Notes under the pieces: generated by a model
Told to the model about the DNA's origin: nothing
What the model saw: only the letters and a program-made list of their open reading frames with translations
Database searches by the model: none
In this document: positions 17,788-26,719 of the stretch, piece by piece
Layout: each line of letters starts with the position of its first letter
Numbering within the stretch: the first letter of the stretch is position 1
Program-made: the position numbers and the translations under genes
Source of the DNA: an uncultured Bacteroidota bacterium
Lineage (GTDB): Bacteria; Bacteroidota; Bacteroidia; Chitinophagales; Chitinophagaceae
Direction: 5' to 3'
NCBI GenBank assembly: GCA_903881265.1
Contig: CAIRSV010000236.1
Span: forward strand, 1 to 28,399
Length of the DNA stretch: 28,399 bases

Positions 17788-19224
17788 TTAATAACTGATT
17801 TTAAGAAAGCAAAGATAATTTTTTGAAACACATGGCATCACTATTTCTGATGTTGAAATTTGCACAGCTGATCGTGGCATCAAATTATACGCATCAACTT
17901 CGTCATTTGATTGCAATTCTTTGACTGTCAACTGCCCATTGGCCGATATATAGGCCGCTAATAGGCGAAATTGCTTGCTGCTCATATCACTAAATAGATA
18001 GGCATTACCTAGTCTGTGTTGCAATACCCCGAATGACGAAAAGATTCCATTATCATCAGTGGTAGTCTGGTCTTTTAGCACTGTCTGACTCCAGGCAAGA
18101 GACCCATCAGGCTTCAAACTAAATACGGCCATTTCATCATACGAGAATTCATGCACCACTCGAGCATTTTCTGTCATACTAGACATTAGCAGAGATGAAC
18201 TGATGACTGGCGTCACACCTCCTACATTACGAATATTTTGAAAGGTCTTTTCAGCAACAATTTCCATTTCGCCTGTCTTTTTTAAAAAAACATTCCTGAT
18301 TTTAAAATCCCTTAAGTCAGATCGCGAGGGCGAAACTTGTAGTGCCAACGGCGTGAAATGTATACTTGACATCACTTGATGACCGATATCAAAGATCCCC
18401 ATAAAAATACCTCGTGGCGAGCTATATCTTCCATCAGAAAAATAGGCACTCAAATAAAGATTATGATGAAGATTATCGGCTGTAAGCTGCAAATCACTAA
18501 TGGCATTTTGGTTTAAATCAATGGGATATTGCTGCAGCGTTGCAGCTCCCTTTAACCCAGCAAGAAGAATCAACTCCTGCATATTTCCTTTTGAATTAGG
18601 CGTATTGCCAGCAGCAATAAATGCGGTTCCGTCATTCGTAACCGCAGCCTCGTTTGCCATATTGAATTGCTGACCGCTATACGATTGCTCAATGTTTGAT
18701 AGTACTGATAGTTTTTCATCAACCACCATCGCCTGAATCATAGTCATATCATTTTCAGAATAAGAATGATAGACTAGCGTTTTTGATTTGTCTTCACTTG
18801 TGCAGAAAAAATAGTCATTGCTACTTCGGTACGAACTAGAAGGGCTTCCAATGAGTAGCACAGGTTCAGACCACGTGAAGTCGTCATTTAGTTTGGCCAT
18901 ATACACATTCTGTTTCCTATTTTCCTTCACAACATAAAAAACCGAAAGCGCTTCTGTCGCAGCTGTGAAGTATATTTTTAGCATACTTGCAGGCAAAAAT
19001 GTGAGGGTGCTAATTTTTTCCTTGATCAGATTCTTAGTATAAAAAACGATTTCACCAATCGCTTGATGATTTCGATACACTGAGGTTAAGTTGCGTACAT
19101 TTCCAATAACCATAAAATCATCATCACGCATATTCAGTTCTTCCTTCTCGCTTAACGTGATTTTCTGCGTAATGCCGTCGGTATAGCACAATATAAGTAG
19201 TCCTATCAATAATAACTTTCTCAT
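17788..19224 (-). CDS. Exported protein of unknown function, possibly a beta propeller
   Basis: I do not recognise this 478-residue protein. It starts with a signal peptide (MRKLLLIGLLILCYTDGITQ) with no lipobox cysteine after it. The rest is made of repeated short beta strands with segments such as LNDDFTWSEPVLLIG, VTNDGTAFIAAGN and SLKPDGSLAWSQTVL, which suggest a propeller-like fold. There is no T9SS sorting domain at the C-terminus, so it may stay in the periplasm. It is the first gene of a six-gene operon; the 65-bp region upstream is shared with the divergent epimerase gene. Confidence 0.75.
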   Translation of the reverse strand: MRKLLLIGLLILCYTDGITQKITLSEKEELNMRDDDFMVIGNVRNLTSVYRNHQAIGEIVFYTKNLIKEKISTLTFLPASMLKIYFTAATEALSVFYVVKENRKQNVYMAKLNDDFTWSEPVLLIGSPSSSYRSSNDYFFCTSEDKSKTLVYHSYSENDMTMIQAMVVDEKLSVLSNIEQSYSGQQFNMANEAAVTNDGTAFIAAGNTPNSKGNMQELILLAGLKGAATLQQYPIDLNQNAISDLQLTADNLHHNLYLSAYFSDGRYSSPRGIFMGIFDIGHQVMSSIHFTPLALQVSPSRSDLRDFKIRNVFLKKTGEMEIVAEKTFQNIRNVGGVTPVISSSLLMSSMTENARVVHEFSYDEMAVFSLKPDGSLAWSQTVLKDQTTTDDNGIFSSFGVLQHRLGNAYLFSDMSSKQFRLLAAYISANGQLTVKELQSNDEVDAYNLMPRSAVQISTSEIVMPCVSKNYLCFLKISY

Positions 19225-19241
19225 CTTGGCGAAATGCCTAT

Positions 19242-19249
19242 TAATTTTG
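19242..19249 (+). promoter_or_regulatory. Putative -7 promoter element for the epimerase gene
   Basis: TAATTTTG matches the Bacteroidota -7 consensus TAnnTTTG, 41 bases before the epimerase ATG. No TTG lies at the usual distance upstream. On the other strand, TAACTTTA (19260-19253) is a one-mismatch copy that could serve the divergent six-gene operon. Confidence 0.35.
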
Positions 19250-19289
19250 AGGTAAAGTTAGTAAATACTCTAAAGCAAACAGGATAAAG

Positions 19290-20198
19290 ATGGGAAAATA
19301 CATCATTGCAGGTGGATCGGGTTTTATCGGCAGACATCTGAGCACCTTATTGATCAAGGAAGGGCATCAAGTGGTTGTTCTCACAACAAAAAAAGACAAT
19401 ATTGTATCAGCAGAAAATCAGCGTCGATATGTATACTGGAATCCTAAAAAAAATTATATCGATGAGTCGTTCAGTGAATACGATTGTAAGCTCATCAATT
19501 TGGCTGGAGCGAATGTGGCTGAGCGTCGATGGACATCCGCTAGAAAGAAAGAAATTCTAGCAAGTAGGCTGGATAGTTTGAATACTCTTTATGCAGCAGT
19601 TGAAAAAAAGCAACTTCAGGCTACCCATTTAGTATCGTCATCCGCTATCGGTTATTATGGCAATGGCGATACCCTTTTTTCAGAAGAAGATCCTGGCGAT
19701 GAAAGTTTCCTTTCGACAACGTGTCGCCAATGGGAAGAAGCCGCTTGGAAATTTGCACAGCTCCATGTACCTGTTGCCGTAATGCGCACTGGTATTGTCT
19801 TAGGAAAAGAAGCAGGTGCGTTGAACGAATTTTTAAAACCTCTTCAATTTGGCATAGCAGGCATCCCTTCGAAAGGCAATCAGATCTATAGTTGGATTCA
19901 CATCGATGATATAAGCCGACTCTGTTACTATCTTTCATCGAACTCTAACGAAGGCATCTTCAATGCCGTGGCGCCTCATCCAGCGAGTGTCAACCGTATC
20001 ATTGATGCAATGATCACCCATACTAAACCCTTTTTTATGAAGATTCATGTCCCTAATTTTTTACTTCAATTGATGCTAGGCGAAATGGCCATCGAAGTGC
20101 TAAAAAGTACCAATGTCAGCAGTGAAAAAATCCAACAAGAAGGATTTACATTTTTATTCGACGAAATCGATACGTGTATCGATAATCTGATGCATTAA
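19290..20198 (+). CDS. TIGR01777-family NAD(P)-dependent epimerase (YfcH-like)
   Basis: The 302-residue protein is an atypical short-chain dehydrogenase. It has the nucleotide-binding motif GGSGFIGRHL (8-17), the LINLAGANV segment, the family-typical SSSAIGYYGNG with the active-site tyrosine, and W-x-x-A (EEAAWKFA). The C-terminal part (from PHPASVNRIIDAM, with VPNFLLQLMLGEMA) matches the DUF1731 domain of this family. The substrate is unknown; the family occurs widely without an assigned reaction. Its TAA stop overlaps the pabA stop on the other strand in a shared TTAA. Confidence 0.9.
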   Translation: MGKYIIAGGSGFIGRHLSTLLIKEGHQVVVLTTKKDNIVSAENQRRYVYWNPKKNYIDESFSEYDCKLINLAGANVAERRWTSARKKEILASRLDSLNTLYAAVEKKQLQATHLVSSSAIGYYGNGDTLFSEEDPGDESFLSTTCRQWEEAAWKFAQLHVPVAVMRTGIVLGKEAGALNEFLKPLQFGIAGIPSKGNQIYSWIHIDDISRLCYYLSSNSNEGIFNAVAPHPASVNRIIDAMITHTKPFFMKIHVPNFLLQLMLGEMAIEVLKSTNVSSEKIQQEGFTFLFDEIDTCIDNLMH

Positions 20199-20779
20199 TT
20201 ATCAAACAGAAAATTGGAAAGCATTTCTTTCCCTAACGATGTCATATAGCTTTCAGGGTGAAACTGAACTCCGTGTATGTCATACTTCGTATGGCGCAAT
20301 GACATAATTTTCCCTTCGTTCGAGAAGGACGTGATTTCAAGACATTCAGGAAAATCTTCCGCGTCAACAGACCACGAATGATAAAGCCCTACACGTAATT
20401 CAGACGACACATTCAGAGAAGCTAAGTTACGAAACAACGAATGTTCTTTCACTAGTTGTAGGCTCGTTTGAAAACCATGATAAGGTATTTTTTCATTCGT
20501 GAGTTTGGCCCCAAACGCTTCGGCTATTGCCTGATGACCGAGACAAATACCAAGTATGGAATGTGTAGAAGACAAAGCCATTATCAATTCAAGAATAATG
20601 CCCGATTCGGAAGGTATCGCAGGGCCCGGCGAAATAATTATTTTATCAAAATCACGTGCTTGGTCAATGGTAATAGCATCATTTTTATAGACAGAAAACG
20701 TGTCGACATCTAACTGCCTAAGCAACTCCACGATGTTGAATGTAAAGGAGTCATAATTATCAATCAATAAAACGTTCAA
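20195..20779 (-). CDS. pabA: Aminodeoxychorismate/anthranilate synthase glutaminase subunit
   Basis: This class I glutamine amidotransferase feeds ammonia to PabB (or TrpE). From TTG at 20779 it has 194 residues, beginning MNVLLIDNYDSFTFN, the conserved family N-terminus. The catalytic triad is C79 (GICLGHQ), H174 and E176 (HPES). The oxyanion-hole segment SPGP is at 50-53. A longer frame starts at GTG 20830, but that would overlap pabB and add residues with no family match. With pabB next to it, a folate role is more likely than tryptophan, although some of these subunits serve both. Confidence 0.92.
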   Translation of the reverse strand: MNVLLIDNYDSFTFNIVELLRQLDVDTFSVYKNDAITIDQARDFDKIIISPGPAIPSESGIILELIMALSSTHSILGICLGHQAIAEAFGAKLTNEKIPYHGFQTSLQLVKEHSLFRNLASLNVSSELRVGLYHSWSVDAEDFPECLEITSFSNEGKIMSLRHTKYDIHGVQFHPESYMTSLGKEMLSNFLFDN

Positions 20780-20794
20780 ATGACTATTTTTACA

Positions 20795-20823
20795 CAAATT
20801 AAACGGAATTCTTGGATAATCAA
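20795..20823 (-). promoter_or_regulatory. Putative pabA promoter between divergent pabA and pabB
   Basis: On the minus strand TTG (20823-20821) is followed after 18 bases by TTAATTTG (20802-20795), one mismatch from the -7 consensus TAnnTTTG. This would start transcription about 9 bases before the pabA TTG start. The -33 part lies inside the first codons of pabB. Confidence 0.35.
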
Positions 20824-21795
20824 CAGGCACTTATCGAAAAAGTAAATGAGTCGGGCCGACAGAGGGTCCCATTTCTTTTATTGGTTGATTTTCTTGGTAT
20901 CAATCCACAATTTTTTTTGTTGGATCAACTCAAACAAGAACATATTGATATTGATTTCCCTAACTACAGCACACTTAAAAAGTCGGCAACACAACCTTCT
21001 ATCAAACTTAAAAAACACGTTGCTGATTTTACTACATACAAGCATAAACTTGACATCGTTAAACATCATATTGCGCGCGGAAATACTTTTTTAACCAACC
21101 TCACCTGCGAAACACCAATTGATTGCGAGGCATCACTCGATGCTATTTATTCATCAGCCATTGCAAAATATAAGATTAGATACAAAGATGAGTGGGTCTG
21201 TTTTTCACCTGAAACATTTATTCAAACAGAAGGACGCACTATTCGTTCATTTCCGATGAAAGGCACTATTGATGCATCAATCCCTCATGCCGAGCAAACA
21301 TTGCTGCTTGACGAAAAGGAAATCGCAGAGCATTATACCATTGTCGATCTAATCAGAAATGATCTCAGCATGGTGTCAACTGATGTCACCGTAAAGCGCT
21401 TCCGCTATATCGATACGATAACAAGCTCAGCAAAAACCTTGCTACAAGTTAGCTCTCAAATCGAAGGCCAATTGCCTGACAATTATCTCGATCATTTAGG
21501 CACTATGTTATTTACCTTGCTTCCCGCGGGATCTATCAGCGGCGCACCCAAAAAAAAGACCCTCGATATCATACAAGAAGCCGAAGGATATGAACGCGGA
21601 TTTTATACAGGAACCGCCTTTTATTTTGATGGCACCAATATTGATAGTTGTGTATTGATACGATTTATTGAAAAAAAACAGACGGCTTCAGGCAAGCAGC
21701 TTGTATACAAAAGTGGCGGAGGTATTACCTTCCATAGTGATGCAGAAAAAGAATTTCAGGAACTAAGCGACAAAATATATGTACCAAGTTTTTGA
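20812..21795 (+). CDS. pabB: Aminodeoxychorismate synthase component I
   Basis: PabB converts chorismate plus ammonia to 4-amino-4-deoxychorismate, the precursor of p-aminobenzoate. The 327-residue protein is the catalytic chorismate-binding domain without the longer N-terminal domain. Conserved segments are visible: FSPETFIQTEGRTIRSFPMKGT with K150, the lysine that marks PabB rather than TrpE (which has alanine there); VDLIRNDL; LLPAGSISGAPK (237-247); and YKSGGGITFHSD. The start is TTG at 20812; an in-frame TAA at 20800 rules out any start further upstream. The end overlaps pabC by 17 bp. Confidence 0.92.
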   Translation: MDNQQALIEKVNESGRQRVPFLLLVDFLGINPQFFLLDQLKQEHIDIDFPNYSTLKKSATQPSIKLKKHVADFTTYKHKLDIVKHHIARGNTFLTNLTCETPIDCEASLDAIYSSAIAKYKIRYKDEWVCFSPETFIQTEGRTIRSFPMKGTIDASIPHAEQTLLLDEKEIAEHYTIVDLIRNDLSMVSTDVTVKRFRYIDTITSSAKTLLQVSSQIEGQLPDNYLDHLGTMLFTLLPAGSISGAPKKKTLDIIQEAEGYERGFYTGTAFYFDGTNIDSCVLIRFIEKKQTASGKQLVYKSGGGITFHSDAEKEFQELSDKIYVPSF

Positions 21796-22375
21796 ATCCA
21801 TTAAAGTAGTAGATCATCAGTACTACAATCTCACATATCATCTCGAGCGGATGCAACGCACCTGTATGACTTTATGGGGTCGACATAAATCGATGGATAC
21901 ACTGACACGTCAATTGAATGAACAATCGACGAAGGCCCTTTGCAAATGCAAGGTGATGTATGATGCTGACGGACACGTGCTCGAATTTTTTCCGTATACG
22001 AAAAAAGAACTTCATCAATTGCTGATCGTAAACGATAATAACATTTCGTATGAACATAAATATAGCAATCGAAACGTTTTCAACGCTGCAGCAGAATTCC
22101 GTGATCAGCATCAAGATGTGATCTATGCGAAGAACGGTTTACTGACAGATGCTACATACAGTAATATCGCGTTATGGAATGGCACAGAATGGCATACACC
22201 TGCACTACCTTTATTGAAAGGAACCAAACGACAATCCTTACTTGATAAAGGCCAAGTAATAGAAAAAAATATATCAATCATTGGATTGCAGGCATATGAA
22301 AAAATCAGCTTGATCAACGCCATGCTTGATCTTGAAGAAACTGAAGTGCCGATCACTGAGATAAAAATTTTATAG
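21779..22375 (+). CDS. pabC: Class IV aminotransferase, probable aminodeoxychorismate lyase
   Basis: This PLP enzyme is expected to split aminodeoxychorismate into p-aminobenzoate and pyruvate. The fold is recognised from YEHKYSNRNVFNAA, which contains the likely PLP lysine K94, and from NGLLTDATYSNIALWNG, PLLKGTKRQSLL and EKISLINAM. It has 198 residues against about 270 for E. coli PabC, missing an N-terminal portion. The usual glutamate of the LLTE motif is aspartate (D124). The overlap of its ATG with the end of pabB implies coupled expression and supports the folate assignment. Confidence 0.85.
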   Translation: MYQVFESIKVVDHQYYNLTYHLERMQRTCMTLWGRHKSMDTLTRQLNEQSTKALCKCKVMYDADGHVLEFFPYTKKELHQLLIVNDNNISYEHKYSNRNVFNAAAEFRDQHQDVIYAKNGLLTDATYSNIALWNGTEWHTPALPLLKGTKRQSLLDKGQVIEKNISIIGLQAYEKISLINAMLDLEETEVPITEIKIL

Positions 22376-22455
22376 CAAAATGGATCTTTATTACAAAGCA
22401 AAGGTCAATTCTGTTCAACATTATTCTCTATCTTAGTGCCTCAATTTATAAGTAG

Positions 22456-24312
22456 ATGAAGAAATATATTGCGTATGTATGCTGCCTTATTTGTCCGATG
22501 ATAGGAATGGCGCAGGCCACAAAAACGAATGGTGTTTCAGGCCCTGCCCAACACATTAATTTTTCAGACCCTACTAGTAAGGACTATGATATTCATCTCG
22601 TACAACTAGATCAGCATCCTATTCCTTCCGCCGAATATGGGACGAAAAAAAATGAACTGAATAGGCTGCGTGCCGCTTGGAAAAACGAAGCCCACAAAAC
22701 AGAAAATCTATCGAAGACACGAGGACTTGCTGTGAACCCGAGCATCGTCAAAGGCGCGCAGGGCAATACATCCAATAGTGTACCGAATGATAATGATATC
22801 GCTGTTTCAAATGATGGTAAGGTTGTAAGCGTCGTAAATTCCAACATCCGTATATATGACGACACCTTGAAATCAATTTTCAATAAAACATTGACATCCT
22901 TAGTCTCCTCGTTGGGCGTTTATACCTGGATATCTGACCCTAGGGTTATTTACGATCCATCTTCTGACCGCTTTATCTTGGTTTGCTTTTCAGGAAATTT
23001 AAGTACTGAGTCGACCATCATGGTAGGTTTCACCCAAACAAATGACCCGACAGGCGCTTGGAATTTTTATACATTAAACGGCAATTCATTCAATGATTCA
23101 ACATGGAGTGATTATCCAATTATTAGTGTATCGGATAAAGATTTCTTCATCACCTTTAATCAGGTCAAAGACAATGTGAGTTGGACAGTTGGATTCAAAC
23201 AATCTGTCATCTGGCAAATCGACAAGCAACATGGTTATAACGGCATGCCGCTTCAATACACACTTTGGAGCGATATCAAATACAATGGTGTACCATTACG
23301 AAATATTTGTCCTGCAAAATATCAGACTGCTACTATGGGTACGAATATGTATTTTTTAACCTTGCGTAATGTTGCCTCATCGAACGATAGTATTTTCCTC
23401 ACAGAGATCACCGATTCATATCAGTCGGGCAATGCACAAATAACACAAAAAGTACTAACATCGCCTGTCGCCTATGGGTTTCCGCCGAATGCTGTGCAGA
23501 AATTATATGGTACTGCGCAACAATATTTGATGACCAACGACGCACGTGTGTTGGCCGCTATTTATGAAAATAATTATATTCATTTTGGATCCAATACACT
23601 CAACCCTACGTATATGAATGCGGGTGTTTTTCTTGGGGAGATTAAAAACGTAAGCAGTGCAACCCCTGTAGTCACAGCTTCTATTTTATCGAATGACACC
23701 ATTGAATATGGATATCCTTCAATGACCTATATGGGCAATAACCCTTCCGAGCATAAAATACTGTACACATTTTCGCATTGCTATGTCGATAGCTTCCCGG
23801 GCACTAGTGTAGTTTATAAAGACGGTGCCGGTAATTTTTCTGATGTCATACCAACTAAAAACGGTACATCCAATATAAATATTTTAACTGATTCTGTTGA
23901 GCGCTGGGGGGATTACACAAATATTCAACGAAAATACAATACGCCCGGAAGAGCCTATTTATCAGGATCATGGGGCAAATCAAGCGGTGTCAATTGTTGG
24001 GTGAGCATAATAGACAACAACGATTTTTCAGTATCAACGAATGATCTTGCGCAAGAACCTATGAATAACATTTACCCTAATCCAACTGATGATGTATTCA
24101 ATGTCACTTTCAAACTTGAGAACGCACAGAAGGTTAGATTTGAACTAAGAGACCTAAGCGGTCGTTTGGTTTCGTTATTGATGAACACATTTGTCAAAGC
24201 GGGTAATAACGAATTTTCATTTTCAACAAAACCATTGACAAGCGGCACGTATATTTTCAATATCAGTACCAAAGAAAACCTAATCAGTAGCCAGAAAATT
24301 ACAGTGAAGTAA
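22456..24312 (+). CDS. Exported protein with T9SS type A sorting domain
   Basis: The 618-residue protein starts with a signal peptide (ending GMAQ, residue 20). The middle part has propeller-like segments (NDNDIAVSNDGKVVSVVNSN, SDPRVIYDPSSDRFILVCF, SDYPIISVSDKDFFITFNQV) seen in many Bacteroidota secreted proteins of unknown function. The C-terminal 80 residues (NIYPNPTDDVFNVTF, LSGRLVSLL, SGTYIFNIS, ending KITVK) are a type A T9SS sorting domain. The function is unknown. It lies 80 bp after pabC and ends 6 bp from the mqnE stop in tail-to-tail arrangement. Confidence 0.88.
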   Translation: MKKYIAYVCCLICPMIGMAQATKTNGVSGPAQHINFSDPTSKDYDIHLVQLDQHPIPSAEYGTKKNELNRLRAAWKNEAHKTENLSKTRGLAVNPSIVKGAQGNTSNSVPNDNDIAVSNDGKVVSVVNSNIRIYDDTLKSIFNKTLTSLVSSLGVYTWISDPRVIYDPSSDRFILVCFSGNLSTESTIMVGFTQTNDPTGAWNFYTLNGNSFNDSTWSDYPIISVSDKDFFITFNQVKDNVSWTVGFKQSVIWQIDKQHGYNGMPLQYTLWSDIKYNGVPLRNICPAKYQTATMGTNMYFLTLRNVASSNDSIFLTEITDSYQSGNAQITQKVLTSPVAYGFPPNAVQKLYGTAQQYLMTNDARVLAAIYENNYIHFGSNTLNPTYMNAGVFLGEIKNVSSATPVVTASILSNDTIEYGYPSMTYMGNNPSEHKILYTFSHCYVDSFPGTSVVYKDGAGNFSDVIPTKNGTSNINILTDSVERWGDYTNIQRKYNTPGRAYLSGSWGKSSGVNCWVSIIDNNDFSVSTNDLAQEPMNNIYPNPTDDVFNVTFKLENAQKVRFELRDLSGRLVSLLMNTFVKAGNNEFSFSTKPLTSGTYIFNISTKENLISSQKITVK

Positions 24313-24318
24313 CTATGA

Positions 24319-25467
24319 TTAGACCTCTTCTCGTTGGAAGATATTGATTTCATTATACACGGTATCGCGTTCAACAGGAATACGATTCGCTTCATATATC
24401 AACGTACAAATCTGTTCGGTGCTCATAGCCGGTGTTTGCTCTTCGCTGCCTGCCATCGAATATATTTTAGTACTGTCGTCGATAGTACCATCAAGATCAT
24501 CGACTCCGAAATTAAGCATGAGTTGTGCGTTATTTCTACCAAGCATTGGCCAATAGGCCTTTAGATGTGGAAAGTTATCCATAAAGATTCTCGCTATAGC
24601 GTATGTCTTGATATCTTCGATGATGCTGCTTTCTACAATATGACTCATATCATTATCCTGATTGCGAAACTTCAATGGGATAAAGCAATTAAATCCTTTT
24701 GTTTCATCCTGCATGGCGCGTAACTGATTCATATGATCTATCCTGTGTTCGTACGATTCGATATGACCATACAACATGGTCGCATTTGAATGCATACCTA
24801 ATTGATGAGCGGTTTTGTGAATATCTAACCATCCGTCGCCGTCCACTTTATCTTCACAAATTTTTGTCCGTACTTCAGGCGCAAATATTTCGGCGCCACC
24901 ACCTGGCAACGATTGCAAGCCTGCTTCATTTAATTTCGTCATTCCTTCTGCACGGCTCAGTTTAGCTTTACGAAACATATAATCCAATTCAACCGCCGTA
25001 AACCCTTTGATATGTAAGTCAGGACGATGCGCCTTGATTTGCCGAATAAGATCGCAGAAAAAATCAAGATCCATCTTTGGATGCACACCACCCACGATAT
25101 GTACTTCAGTAACTGGTTGCCCGTCATATTTTTTTACAATATGCATCATCTGCTCAATGCTAAGTTCCCAACCTTCTTCTTTATTTTTATATAAGCGAGA
25201 ATAGGAACAAAATGCGCAGCTAAATACACATACATTGGTAGGTTCGATATGAAAGTTCCTATTGAAGAATGTCTTGTTGCCAAATTTTTCTTCGCGGATA
25301 AAATTTGCCAATGCGCCTAGCAAACCAATTTCACCTTGCTGATATAAGATCAAGGCATCGTCGGTTGAAACACGCTCGTGATTCAACACTTTTTGAGCGA
25401 TATTTTTTAAGTCCTGAGAAATCGAATTTTGTGTAAGCAGCGATTGTATGGTTTCAATTGAAGACAT
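24319..25467 (-). CDS. mqnE: Aminofutalosine synthase, radical SAM enzyme
   Basis: MqnE joins 3-[(1-carboxyvinyl)oxy]benzoate to adenosine (from SAM) in the futalosine route to menaquinone. The radical SAM cluster motif is C80-x3-C84-x2-C87 (CVFSCAFC). SLPGGGAEIFAPEVR, HSNATMLYGHIE, FNCFIPLKFRN and the C-terminal DDLDGTI are MqnE-type segments and separate it from MqnC. The open frame reaches ATG at 25485, but ATG at 25467 is preferred because a perfect -7 promoter element covers 25483-25490; this gives 382 residues. The other mqn genes are not in the window. Confidence 0.92.
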   Translation of the reverse strand: MSSIETIQSLLTQNSISQDLKNIAQKVLNHERVSTDDALILYQQGEIGLLGALANFIREEKFGNKTFFNRNFHIEPTNVCVFSCAFCSYSRLYKNKEEGWELSIEQMMHIVKKYDGQPVTEVHIVGGVHPKMDLDFFCDLIRQIKAHRPDLHIKGFTAVELDYMFRKAKLSRAEGMTKLNEAGLQSLPGGGAEIFAPEVRTKICEDKVDGDGWLDIHKTAHQLGMHSNATMLYGHIESYEHRIDHMNQLRAMQDETKGFNCFIPLKFRNQDNDMSHIVESSIIEDIKTYAIARIFMDNFPHLKAYWPMLGRNNAQLMLNFGVDDLDGTIDDSTKIYSMAGSEEQTPAMSTEQICTLIYEANRIPVERDTVYNEINIFQREEV

Positions 25468-25482
25468 TGTAAAATTTTGCCC

Positions 25483-25490
25483 CAAAGATA
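25483..25490 (-). promoter_or_regulatory. Putative -7 promoter element of mqnE
   Basis: On the minus strand this reads TATCTTTG, a perfect match to the Bacteroidota -7 consensus. It would start transcription near 25476, giving a leader of only about 10 bases before ATG 25467. No TTG -33 element is clear. Its position argues that ATG 25485 is not the start. Confidence 0.45.
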
Positions 25491-25638
25491 GAAGAAAGAT
25501 ATCAGATGACGGATGATAGATACTGGGAATTGAGGTTGCATTGAGAGAAATCTAGCACTTATTCTTTATAGTTTATCAAGGCTTGCTAACGTTAATTACA
25601 GATCAATGTCCTTTACAAATAGCGCCTATTACCGCGCA

Positions 25639-26649
25639 TTACGTAAGACTTTTGAATACCGTATGTCGCAATACCACTTCTAGCAACAGAAAGAATAAAC
25701 CAAGCATAGCATATGGCAAAAATAACTCTGCATATCGTTTGAAACTGCTGATTTCAATCTTGGTTTTTTCGAGCCTATCTATTTCTTTGTAAACCCTACT
25801 GAGGGAATTATTATCAATTGCTCGGAAATATTTACCGCCTGTTTGAACTGAAATCTGCTTCATCAATTGTTCGTCAATCTGCACCTGCATCTGTTGCATA
25901 TGTATATTCCCAAATTGATCTTTCATCGGATAGGGTGCACTTCCCATTGTTCCAACACCAATTGTGTACACTCGAATCTTATACGCCTTGGCAATTTCAA
26001 GTGCCGTCATCGGATCAATCAGTCCTGAATTATTAACTCCATCTGTGAGAAGTATGATAATTCTTGTTTTCGCTTTACTGTTACGCAATCTTTCGACAGA
26101 AGTGGCAAGCCCCATGCCAATAGCAGTGCCATCTTCAAGCAAACCACTACGGATATTTTTAAGTTGTTCTTTTAATACATTCTGATCGGTGGTAAGAGGA
26201 CATTGAGTGAAGCTTTCACCAGAAAAGATAACAAGACCAATTCGATCTGTAGGTCGATCTTCAATGAATTCCTGCGCTACTTTTTTTGCAGCTTCAATTC
26301 GGTTAGGGCGAAAATCTTCCGCCAACATACTCCCTGAAATATCTAGGCTCATTACGATATCCAAGCCTTCACTATTAACAGTTTCGTTTATTCGGCTATT
26401 TTGAGGCCTTGCCATCGCTATCACAAGAAAAACAACGCACAGCAACCGGCATGCTAGCAGTATCCAACGCCATTTTATTTTCCAAGTTGTTGCTACATGC
26501 TCTAATCCCTTTAATGTCGAAAGCGTACATGTCGGCTGTTTCTTTTTCGTATACATCAATTGCCAATAAAGCAACAATGGCAAGAGCAACAGCAGCCAAA
26601 AAAACTGAGGATGTGCAAAGGTGATATGTTTAACGTCAAGATATTTCAT
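25639..26649 (-). CDS. batA: BatA-like membrane protein with von Willebrand factor A domain
   Basis: The 336-residue protein has two N-terminal transmembrane segments (about 15-32 and 60-80), a VWA domain (95-290) and a C-terminal membrane segment (about 308-330). The metal-binding MIDAS site is complete: D103-x-S105-x-S107 (DISGS), T175 (DGTAIG) and D203 (LTDG). This is the BatA layout, which in Bacteroidota belongs to clusters linked to envelope stress or fitness; the molecular role is not established. It follows the BatD-like gene after 70 bp. The downstream gene is mqnE, not batB. Confidence 0.88.
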   Translation of the reverse strand: MKYLDVKHITFAHPQFFWLLLLLPLLLYWQLMYTKKKQPTCTLSTLKGLEHVATTWKIKWRWILLACRLLCVVFLVIAMARPQNSRINETVNSEGLDIVMSLDISGSMLAEDFRPNRIEAAKKVAQEFIEDRPTDRIGLVIFSGESFTQCPLTTDQNVLKEQLKNIRSGLLEDGTAIGMGLATSVERLRNSKAKTRIIILLTDGVNNSGLIDPMTALEIAKAYKIRVYTIGVGTMGSAPYPMKDQFGNIHMQQMQVQIDEQLMKQISVQTGGKYFRAIDNNSLSRVYKEIDRLEKTKIEISSFKRYAELFLPYAMLGLFFLLLEVVLRHTVFKSLT

Positions 26650-26719
26650 GAATTTTAATGTTCGTATGCGCTGTGCTGCAATCGTATGTTTTGGTATCTA
26701 TGTTTTAGTTGACAGTTAA

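Noticed and set aside
25540..25638. Possible terminator after batA with GCGC repeats
   Set aside because: The stem (AATGCGC against GCGCTATT) is imperfect and no T-run follows on the gene strand.
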